This document shows, piece by piece, positions 1-5,812 of a stretch of DNA of 10,471 bases (the stretch's first letter is position 1; each line of letters starts with the position of its first letter). Source of the stretch: an uncultured Eubacteriales bacterium (GTDB taxonomy: Bacteria; Bacillota; Clostridia; Christensenellales; CAG-138); contig UQYI01000034.1 of the NCBI GenBank assembly GCA_900545265.1, positions 1 through 10,471 of the forward strand, read 5' to 3'. Below the pieces are notes generated by a model, which ran no database searches, was not told the DNA's origin, and saw nothing but the letters and a program-made list of their open reading frames with translations. The translations under genes and the position numbers were made by a program.

Positions 1-67
1 GTGTGCCGTGACCCTTGCCTGCCTGACCCGCAGAAAGGTGCCGAAGCTTTTGCGGCACGTCGGATGA
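1..67 (+). CDS. C-terminal tail of a probable ABC transporter permease (partial)
   Basis: Reading from base 2, an open frame runs to TGA at 65-67 and gives about 21 residues (CAVTLACLTRRKVPKLLRHVG). A hydrophobic stretch followed by a basic tail with V-P-K-L-L-R resembles the end of FtsX/MacB-type permeases, in which the last helix is followed by a short Arg/Lys-rich cytoplasmic end. The complete permease at 664-1833 ends in a similar way. The next gene starts 30 nt later with no terminator between, so the two are probably co-transcribed. The family call is inferred from a very short tail plus context; any membrane protein could end like this. Confidence 0.45.
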   Translation, partial: CAVTLACLTRRKVPKLLRHVG

Positions 68-97
68 CATATAATAATAAGAAAGGAGACGCTGAAC

Positions 98-595
98 ATG
101 AAAACGATGAAGAAGATGCTTTCTCTGGGGCTGGCGTTGGTGCTGATGCTGTGCCTGCTGCCCTATTCCGCCTATGGTGAAGGCGAAACGGCCCCGGTTG
201 GGGAGGGCAGCGACGTGCAGACCGATGAACCTGCCGAAAAGCGTGTGCCCAGCGGCCCCCTTGCCAAGCAGGTGCCCCGGAGACCTGCGGCGCCCTCCGC
301 CTATGCGCAGGGAGAAACCTCCTCCGAAGAAAAGGGCGATAAACCTGCCGAAAAACACATGCCCAGCGGCCCTCTTGCCAAGCAGGTGCCCCGCAGGCCC
401 CAGGCACGCTCTAACTATGCGACAAATCCGACCGCCCCGGAGTATACCTGCCGCCATGAGATCTTTGTCCTGCATGCAGCCGGCCATAACAACGGGGAGC
501 ATCATGTCCATGTGAGCTGCCAGCAGTGCGGCTGGGTGCGCACGGAAATGGATTACAACTGCCCGGGCAAGACCCGGTGCATGTATCCCTGCTAA
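98..595 (+). CDS. Secreted small protein with duplicated Pro/Arg-rich segment and Cys/His-rich C-terminus
   Basis: This 165-residue protein is not one I recognise. Residues 1-27 form a classic Sec signal peptide: Lys-rich start, Leu-rich core, likely cleavage after AYG. There is no lipobox, so the product should be released. The middle holds two near-identical copies (residues 45-63 and 83-101) sharing PSGPLAKQVPRRP, each preceded by an acidic, Glu-rich linker. The C-terminus (118-165) has six Cys (118, 141, 144, 155, 161, 165, the last being the final residue) and six His (120, 126, 130, 135, 136, 138), which would suit disulfides or metal binding. A strong AAAGGAG site lies upstream of ATG 98. 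The gene sits 30 nt after one permease end and 68 nt before the next permease, with no terminator, so it probably belongs to the ABC operon. Cargo, ligand and periplasmic-like partner are all possible; none is proven. Confidence 0.8.
   Translation: MKTMKKMLSLGLALVLMLCLLPYSAYGEGETAPVGEGSDVQTDEPAEKRVPSGPLAKQVPRRPAAPSAYAQGETSSEEKGDKPAEKHMPSGPLAKQVPRRPQARSNYATNPTAPEYTCRHEIFVLHAAGHNNGEHHVHVSCQQCGWVRTEMDYNCPGKTRCMYPC
230..400 (+). repeat. Intragenic duplication, two copies 114 nt apart
   Basis: Copy 1 is 230-286 and copy 2 is 344-400. The 19 encoded residues differ at only two positions (RV versus HM), and most DNA differences are at third codon positions or in those two codons. A looser match also exists upstream: AYGEGET at residues 25-31 and AYAQGET at 68-74. 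The duplicated unit may therefore be about 38-43 residues long, with an indel in its acidic linker. Confidence 0.85.
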
Positions 596-663
596 GCGGC
601 TGGCGTGATCTTCCGGCTGAATGACACGCAAAAAGATGCTCAAATTGCGGAGGCATGTGTGAT

Positions 664-1833
664 ATGACAGGATTCTGGTTAAAACGGAGGCTGCTGCGCA
701 CGGGTGTATGGCTGCTGGTGGCGCTGCTGACGGCAGGGCTGGCTTTTTCCATGGGGATCTTGCGCCGGGCCCATGAGGAACAGCAGCAAAAGCTGCGGGA
801 GCTGGAAAAAAGCTTTCCCATCTGGCTGCAGGTCTCCAATCCTCAGGGCACGCAGGTGGATGATCTGGAGATCACCAACAGCTATGTGTGGCGTTTTATC
901 CAACCGGACGAAGGCACCGGGCGGGGGCTCAAGGAATATACCACCCATTTGTGCCTGAAGCTCACCGCAGAGGGGACGATACAGGCCCCACCGGAAGGAG
1001 CCGGGCGGGTGCGGCTGGTGGGCATTACCCAGCGGGAGTCTGTTCCCGCCCTGAAAGCGGAAAACGGGGGGCAGGTCGCCTTTTTCGAAGGCGCCTCCTG
1101 GGAGGATTTTGCACTGGATCGGGCGGTATGTCTGGTGCCTGAAAGCCTGTGGAACCAGCTTGCCGGGGTAACGGAGTTGGAAATACAGGCGGGCGGCGGC
1201 ACAGAAAACTACCGGATCATCGGGCTGGTCAGCGGGGAGCCGGACAGGCTTTATGTCCCGTGGGTCCATGTGGTCAATGCCTATAACGACGGGATAGAGA
1301 ATACGGAGTCTCTCTCTGCGCTGGTGGCGGATAACACCCAGCTTTCGGAACTGAAGGAGCGGATGCGCCGGTCCTTTACCAATGTAAACCCCGCAGGCAG
1401 CGGCGGGCGGTATACCTTTGCTGTGACGGTGTTTGATTCCCAGTATATGGCTTCCCACAAATCCATTTCCCAGAAGATCTCCCTGCTGGAGCTGCTGCAC
1501 CCGGCCTTTGTGCTGTTGTGCGCCGCCATTGGGTATTTTACGGGAGCCGCATTGTTCCATGCCCAGAAGTATTCCTATGCGCTGCTGCGTACGCTGGGCG
1601 CCCGGCGGATGAAGGCTCTTGGGCTGCTGTCGGCAGAGTATGTGGTGGCGGTGCTGGTGGGGGGCGCCCTGTATGCGGGGGTGTACCCGGTCCTGTTCGG
1701 CAAGGGGGTAGAAATACAGTTTGTGCTGCTTACCGCCGCCTGCTTTACGGCGGGCATATTGATATCGCAGTTGGTTACCATGCGGGACAGTGTCCTGCGC
1801 ACCCTACAGGATCGTGACGAAGGAGGTCGCTGA
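664..1833 (+). CDS. FtsX/MacB-type ABC transporter permease
   Basis: This is the membrane subunit of an ABC exporter or mechanotransmission complex, 389 residues from the chosen start. It has one N-terminal helix (about 13-33), a large extracytoplasmic domain (about 35-273), then three helices (about 276-300, 322-346, 351-373). That is the four-helix MacB-like layout. Between helices 2 and 3 lies the family motif R-T-L-G-A-R-R (309-315) followed by an E before the next helix. ATG 664 is preferred over the in-frame ATG 655: GGAGG (649-653) is only 1 nt from 655 but 10 nt from 664. The stop is 1 nt before the ATPase start, so the two are translationally coupled. The extracytoplasmic domain begins with a short coiled-coil-like segment rich in Glu, Gln and Lys. 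The substrate is unknown. Confidence 0.9.
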   Translation: MTGFWLKRRLLRTGVWLLVALLTAGLAFSMGILRRAHEEQQQKLRELEKSFPIWLQVSNPQGTQVDDLEITNSYVWRFIQPDEGTGRGLKEYTTHLCLKLTAEGTIQAPPEGAGRVRLVGITQRESVPALKAENGGQVAFFEGASWEDFALDRAVCLVPESLWNQLAGVTELEIQAGGGTENYRIIGLVSGEPDRLYVPWVHVVNAYNDGIENTESLSALVADNTQLSELKERMRRSFTNVNPAGSGGRYTFAVTVFDSQYMASHKSISQKISLLELLHPAFVLLCAAIGYFTGAALFHAQKYSYALLRTLGARRMKALGLLSAEYVVAVLVGGALYAGVYPVLFGKGVEIQFVLLTAACFTAGILISQLVTMRDSVLRTLQDRDEGGR

Positions 1834-1834
1834 T

Positions 1835-2503
1835 ATGAGTCTGGAAGTATCTCACGTAAGCTATGTGTATCGGAACCGCTATCAAAGCGTACAGGCCGTA
1901 AAGGATGTATCCTATGCCTTTGCCTATGGGAAGCTCACTGCACTGGTGGGAAAATCCGGCAGCGGAAAAACCACATTGCTTTCCCTGCTGGCGGGACTGG
2001 ATCTGCCTACGGAAGGGGAAGTGCTTTATAACGGCACGCCAACGGCCAAACTGGATCTGGACGCATACCGCCGTCAGGATGCGGCGGTGATCTACCAGAG
2101 CTATAACCTTTTTCCAAAGCTGACGGTGCTGGAAAACGCCATGGTGCCCCTGCTCCTGCAAAAAAAGAGCAAGCAGGAGGCACAGGAAGCCGCTGCCCGG
2201 CGGCTGGCAGAGGTAGGCATAGGGGAGGATATGTTCAAGCGCTACCCCAACATGCTTTCCGGCGGAGAGCAGCAGCGGGTGGCCATCGCCCGGGCCCTGA
2301 CCACCGGGGCCAGGATCATTCTGGCGGATGAACCGACGGGGAATCTGGATATGGAAAACAGCGAACACATCATTCGCATCCTGCATACCCTGGCCAGGGA
2401 GCAGAACTATTGCGTGGTGGTAGTGACCCACGATATGGGCATTGCCGAGGCAGCAGATCAGGTACTGCGCCTTCAGGATGGAAGGATCCTGCCGGAACCG
2501 TAA
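1835..2503 (+). CDS. ABC transporter ATP-binding protein, MacB/LolD type
   Basis: This cytoplasmic ATPase of 222 residues has every signature in order: Walker A GKSGSGKTT (39-47), Q-loop Gln88 in YQSYNLFP, signature LSGGEQQR (141-148), Walker B IILADEP (161-167) with catalytic Glu166, D-loop GNLD (169-172) and H-loop His199 in VTHD. The A-DEPTGNLD form and short length are typical of the MacB/LolD/Bce class that pairs with FtsX-fold permeases. ATG 1835 is chosen because AAGGAGG (1820-1826) sits 8 nt upstream; the longer reading from 1790 lies inside the permease gene. It is the last gene of the operon and should energise the permease at 664-1833 and probably the partly seen one at the window start. 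Confidence 0.95.
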   Translation: MSLEVSHVSYVYRNRYQSVQAVKDVSYAFAYGKLTALVGKSGSGKTTLLSLLAGLDLPTEGEVLYNGTPTAKLDLDAYRRQDAAVIYQSYNLFPKLTVLENAMVPLLLQKKSKQEAQEAAARRLAEVGIGEDMFKRYPNMLSGGEQQRVAIARALTTGARIILADEPTGNLDMENSEHIIRILHTLAREQNYCVVVVTHDMGIAEAADQVLRLQDGRILPEP

Positions 2504-2518
2504 ACCTTACGTTGCGAC

Positions 2519-2541
2519 AAGGGCCCAAGCGGGCCCTTTTT
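2519..2541 (+). terminator. Rho-independent terminator of the ABC operon
   Basis: A GGGCCC stem (2521-2526 with 2531-2536), a four-base AAGC loop and a run of five T (2537-2541). A2520 can pair with T2537. It lies 16 nt after the ATPase stop. Confidence 0.93.
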
Positions 2542-2598
2542 CTGTGTGCAAGAAAAATAAGCGGCAAACACGGACGGATGGGTTCGCTGCTGCGGTCA

Positions 2599-2627
2599 TT
2601 GTATCCGTTGCGGGGCTATGATAAAAT
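2599..2627 (+). promoter_or_regulatory. Sigma-A-like promoter of the phosphotransferase gene
   Basis: TTGTAT (2599-2604), a 17-base spacer and TAAAAT (2622-2627). It lies after the upstream terminator and about 40 nt before the ATG at 2666. The match is moderate, but the position fits a gene that stands alone. Confidence 0.6.
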
Positions 2628-2665
2628 AAAAAACTGCAGATTGAAATCGCGGGGGAGGCAGTATA

Positions 2666-3562
2666 ATGAAACATCCTGATAAATGGCGTGATACCGTTGA
2701 TCCTTTTACTCTGCCCTATAAAAAGTTTGAGCCGTTAGAAATTCTGGGATACCCGCATGCAGGCAATGACGTGTTCCATGTTAAGGGGCGCTGCAACGGA
2801 AGAGAAATCTGCGCATATATCAAAGCCGCAAGACAAAAGGGCGCCGATATCGGCAATGAAGCGGCAATTTTGTCGCAGCTGCGCTTGGCGATAACTCCTT
2901 CCATTATAGAGTATGATCTTGAAGAAACGGCCTTTTTGGTAACACAGGAACTCCCCGGAGAACGTTTATCCACCATAGTCGGGGAAAACAGGGATATGGA
3001 GTCGCTCTCATATATGGCAGAATACGGGGCGGCTTTGGCCCGGATCCATCAAATGGATATTCGGGCAAAGCCTGTAAAAGATCGAAAATTCTTTCATGTC
3101 CCATCTGATGCATTACTGGAGTCTTTAAAGCTGGAAGAGCTTAAAGGACTGTTTTCACTCCCGATGCAGAATACAGGCCATTGCTTTTGTCATGGTGATT
3201 TCCATTATGCCAATATCCTTTGGGCGGAACACCACATAAGCGGTATCCTGGATTTTGAGCTTGCAGGGTATGGAAATAGGGAATTTGATATTGCCTGGGC
3301 TCTTTTCAGACGCCCGGGGCAGAAATTTTTGCTGACCGAAAGGGAACTGCAAGAGTTTATAAAGGGATACAGACAATTTGGCGTGTGCGATCTTGAAACG
3401 GTAAAAACGTATATGGCGCAGTGCTATGTGCATTTTCTCACCTTTTGCGGAAATGATGCCGAATACAGCGAATATGTGCGCAGATGGCTAAAATCGTTTG
3501 CTCACGAAAGACGGAGCGGCTGCACAAAAAACTTTCCGGAGATGGGGGAAGCGCATAAATAA
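2666..3562 (+). CDS. Aminoglycoside phosphotransferase (APH)-fold small-molecule kinase
   Basis: A 298-residue cytoplasmic protein of the APH/choline-kinase fold, which transfers phosphate from a nucleotide to a hydroxyl of a small molecule. The catalytic loop is H-G-D-F-H-Y-A-N (176-183), with Asp178 as likely base and Asn183 as metal ligand. The metal-binding DFE is at 196-198 within GILDFELAGYG. A likely nucleotide-binding Lys is Lys53 (YIKAA), paired with Glu65. The start has GGGGGAGG (2651-2658) 7 nt upstream. The substrate cannot be told: many such genes in Clostridia act on metabolites rather than antibiotics, so resistance should not be assumed. Base composition is visibly more AT-rich than the flanking operons, and the gene has its own promoter and terminator, which suits a separately acquired unit. 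Confidence 0.88.
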   Translation: MKHPDKWRDTVDPFTLPYKKFEPLEILGYPHAGNDVFHVKGRCNGREICAYIKAARQKGADIGNEAAILSQLRLAITPSIIEYDLEETAFLVTQELPGERLSTIVGENRDMESLSYMAEYGAALARIHQMDIRAKPVKDRKFFHVPSDALLESLKLEELKGLFSLPMQNTGHCFCHGDFHYANILWAEHHISGILDFELAGYGNREFDIAWALFRRPGQKFLLTERELQEFIKGYRQFGVCDLETVKTYMAQCYVHFLTFCGNDAEYSEYVRRWLKSFAHERRSGCTKNFPEMGEAHK

Positions 3563-3598
3563 AAGCAAACGGCGCAACTAAAAGCTGCGCCGCTTGCT
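3555..3598 (-). terminator. Terminator of the minus-strand five-gene operon
   Basis: Stem 3565-3576 pairs with 3586-3597. Read on the minus strand it is followed by TTTTATTTA (complement of 3555-3563), overlapping the stop codon of the phosphotransferase. The single imperfect pair (3569/3593) is an A-C mismatch as + strand RNA but a G-U wobble as - strand RNA. This supports use on the minus strand. Confidence 0.75.
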
Positions 3599-3611
3599 AA
3601 GATGGTCTTAC

Positions 3612-3638
3612 AGGCATCCTGCAAACGGATGCCTTTTT
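3612..3638 (+). terminator. Terminator of the phosphotransferase gene
   Basis: A perfect 8-bp stem, AGGCATCC (3612-3619) with GGATGCCT (3627-3634), a 7-base loop and a run of five T (3634-3638). On the opposite strand no T run follows, so it should act on + strand transcripts. Confidence 0.85.
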
Positions 3639-3646
3639 AAAACGTA

Positions 3647-3901
3647 TTACGCCTGCTGCTTTTCGGCCTGCTCGATGGCCAGGGCAAACTGATCTGCACA
3701 GGAAGTGCCCCGCATGCCGCAGGTGTTGCCCTTGAGGATGCGGATCACCTGATCGGCGTCCATACCTTCCACCAGCTTGGAGATAGCCTTCAGGTTGCCG
3801 TTGCAGCCGCCGGTAAACTGTACGTTGTGGAGCTTGCCGTCCACCAGATCAAAGGTAATGCGCTTGGAGCATACGCCGTTGGGGATGCACTGATAAGTCA
3901 T
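3647..3901 (-). CDS. TSCPD domain-containing small protein (TIGR03905-like)
   Basis: An 84-residue protein consisting of one TSCPD domain, a Cys-containing module also found at the C-terminus of B12-dependent ribonucleotide reductases. Visible marks are a Cys pair near the start (Cys5, Cys11), GGCNGN (31-36) with Cys33, and NTCG (59-62) followed by GTSCAD (65-70), in which TSCAD replaces the usual TSCPD. The five Cys suggest metal binding or redox chemistry, but the role of stand-alone members is unknown. GGAGG (3914-3918) is 12 nt upstream of the start. The ATG overlaps the stop of the preceding acyltransferase frame as ATGA, so translation is probably coupled. It is the last gene of the operon. 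Confidence 0.9.
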   Translation of the reverse strand: MTYQCIPNGVCSKRITFDLVDGKLHNVQFTGGCNGNLKAISKLVEGMDADQVIRILKGNTCGMRGTSCADQFALAIEQAEKQQA

Positions 3902-5096
3902 GTTTTTTTACAGCCTCCATTCATAATCCATTTTTGCATAGGTTTTTCTATAAGATAAGTGGTCAACACTGCCGCCAGCAGAGAAAGCCCCAGCCCTTCT
4001 GCCGTCAGCAGCCACTGCATCTTTGCACCGGCCAGAGTTACTTCGCCGCCGTTGGTAAAGCCCGTAAGGCGCACCAGTTTTACCATGATCCACTGATGCC
4101 ACATGTATACGTTGAAGGATATCCCTCCCAGAAACCGCATGGCCCGTTGGAAAAGATCCTGCGAAAACACCCGGGAGAGAATGCGCTGGCCAGCAGAAAG
4201 GCAAGAAAAGCAAAACTCAGGGGAATCCGGTAGGATAACTGCCACAGCTGCTTATCCTGCCGGAAGCTGTAGCAGCTTACCAGCAGCTGCTGGATACATA
4301 CTGCCGCCCCAATGGCCACCGCCAGAAACAGCGGGCTCAGGAGCCGTTTGTGCTTGCAGCGGGTGCAGTACAGGGTATATACAAAGGCGCCCAGCATTCC
4401 GTTGGCAAATACGGGCAAAAAGGCCGGCAGCTGATTCACAACCATGGATACAGGAGTATGCCGCAGGGCAAAGCCGTAAATGAAAGCCGCACCCAACCCC
4501 ATAAGCCCCAGATAGGTCAATACCGGCTGCTTTCTGAACAGCTGCCGCAGCAGCGGGAAAAGCAGATAAAACTGTACCTCCAGCGCTACTGTCCACAGGG
4601 CGCCGTTAATGGGGCTGAACACATAAGTGTCTATGCGGAACATGTTGGTAAAGGTCAGGTGGCTTACCAGATCCCGCACCGCCATGGAGGCGTTGGGATA
4701 GCTTTTCTCTGCCAGCAATACAAAAAAGCTTACCAGTACACAGAATACATAGCTGGGGTAGATCCGTGCCAGCCGCTTTTTATAAAACAGGACGGCATCC
4801 TCCATGTCCTCATGTAAAAGAGCGCATCTGGCCACCGGCAGGGACAGGCAAAAGGCGCTGAGCAGCACCATCATATCCACAAACAGGTATCCCACCCAGC
4901 GGATGTGCACGGGGGTCAGCTCCCGTATGCCCAGAAACTCAAGAAAAGGCGTAGGATAGCTGGGCATGAGCCAGGTTTGCTGCCAGAAGTGAAACCACAG
5001 CACAAGCAGCACCGAAATACCCCGGATGCCGTCGGCCACATCCACATAGCGGCAGTTTATATCCATATCCGGTTTTGGTTTCCAGCTTGTTTTCAT
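3898..5096 (-). pseudogene. Acyltransferase family 3 membrane protein, interrupted by a one-base frameshift
   Basis: AT3 enzymes are polytopic membrane proteins that move acyl groups onto extracytoplasmic sugars or glycolipids. The first frame (5096 down to about 4172, about 308 residues) starts with the family motif DGIRGISVLLVLWFH, whose Arg and His match the conserved active-site region, and continues through about eight hydrophobic helices. It then runs into unrelated sequence and stops at 4080. The family-like end (FSQDLFQRAMRFLGGIS, then SFNVYMWHQW and two more helices) lies in another minus-strand frame ending at 3898. The two frames join at CCCGGG (4170-4175). The span is 1199 bases; one extra base would give 400 codons, a normal AT3 length. 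So a one-base loss in the homopolymer is likely, either a real mutation or a sequencing error. GGAGG lies 4 nt before ATG 5096. Confidence 0.85.
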
Positions 5097-5151
5097 AGAT
5101 CCTCCGAACCATCAGTATACCAAGCCGCAGACCAAAAGGCAAGCGGACAGC

Positions 5152-5808
5152 TCACTGGGCGGCTCTTTCCAATGCGGGAATATCCAGCAGTTTGAAGGCG
5201 TTTTTATAGCGGGCCAGAAGTCCCTCCTGCTCCATACGGCCCAGCTCCCGGCTCAGGGCGCTGCGGTTTACGGCCAGCAAAGCGGCCAGCTCTTCCCGGG
5301 TCAGGGGCAGACAAAAGGAGAGGGAGCCGGTGCGTTCCCATTGATCCAGCAGATACAGGCTGATCCGCCCCCGAAGACTTCGCTGGCTGAGATAGCGCAC
5401 CCGGCGGGTCAGATTCCAGCACCGGCGGGACAAAGCATGCAGCAGATTGACCCGCAGCTTGTCTCCCAGAACATCCCGGCGGCCCATGATGGCGACAAAG
5501 GGCACATACAGCGCTTCTCCGGCGCTCAGAGCCTCCAGTGTCACGGGGCTGCGGCTCTCTTCCGTAGACATGAGCACATAGCCGAACATATCTCCCGGAG
5601 ACAGCAGCGCCTGTACATGCTGGCTGCCGTTTTCCGTAAGGTGGCAGGCCTTTATCCTGCCGGAAAGCAGGATACCTGCCCAGGAGACCTCTTCCCCCTG
5701 ATGCAGCAGAAGGGCGCCTTTTTCAAAAGACTTCCGGCGGCAGGGGGCTTCCCGAAAAAAGAGTTCCAGCTCCGCCGGGGTACAGTCCTTGAACAGAGGG
5801 CAGTCCAT
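5152..5808 (-). CDS. Crp/Fnr-family transcriptional regulator
   Basis: A 218-residue DNA-binding regulator. The N-terminal half is a cyclic-nucleotide-binding-type beta barrel (about 5-110), seen in F-x-K-G-x-x-L-L-H-Q-G-E (28-39) and SPGDMFGYVLM (70-80). The C-terminal winged helix (about 140-215) has its helix-turn-helix at LTREELAALLAVNRSALSREL (169-189). The E that contacts cAMP ribose in E. coli Crp is replaced (GYVL instead of GE-L) although an R-S pair remains (86-87), so cAMP is an unlikely ligand. Cys3, Cys9 and Cys23 lie near the N-terminus but do not form an obvious Fnr cluster motif. It starts 4 nt after the GH2 stop, and its GGAGG lies inside the last GH2 codons. It probably senses something related to the operon's function and may control the operon itself. 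Confidence 0.92.
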   Translation of the reverse strand: MDCPLFKDCTPAELELFFREAPCRRKSFEKGALLLHQGEEVSWAGILLSGRIKACHLTENGSQHVQALLSPGDMFGYVLMSTEESRSPVTLEALSAGEALYVPFVAIMGRRDVLGDKLRVNLLHALSRRCWNLTRRVRYLSQRSLRGRISLYLLDQWERTGSLSFCLPLTREELAALLAVNRSALSRELGRMEQEGLLARYKNAFKLLDIPALERAAQ

Positions 5809-5812
5809 AGTC

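Noticed and set aside
655..663. ATG 655 as the permease start
   Set aside because: GGAGG is only 1 nt upstream; ATG 664 in the same frame has a proper spacing of 10 nt.
679..1560. Long minus-strand open frame of 293 codons opposite the permease
   Set aside because: It is an antisense shadow of a clear permease. It has no ribosome binding site and its composition is low-complexity Pro/Gln/Gly.
1790..1834. Longer ATPase reading from ATG 1790
   Set aside because: It lies inside the permease gene without a suitable site, while ATG 1835 has AAGGAGG 8 nt upstream and begins at the usual ATPase N-terminus.
2666..3562. Calling the phosphotransferase an antibiotic-resistance gene
   Set aside because: Only fold-level motifs are visible; the family includes many metabolic kinases, and nothing nearby points to resistance.
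4165..4180. Programmed ribosomal frameshift in the acyltransferase
   Set aside because: Joining the frames needs a -1 shift, but the zero-frame codons CCC GGG preceded by T do not form an X-XXY-YYZ slippery heptamer. A one-base indel is simpler.
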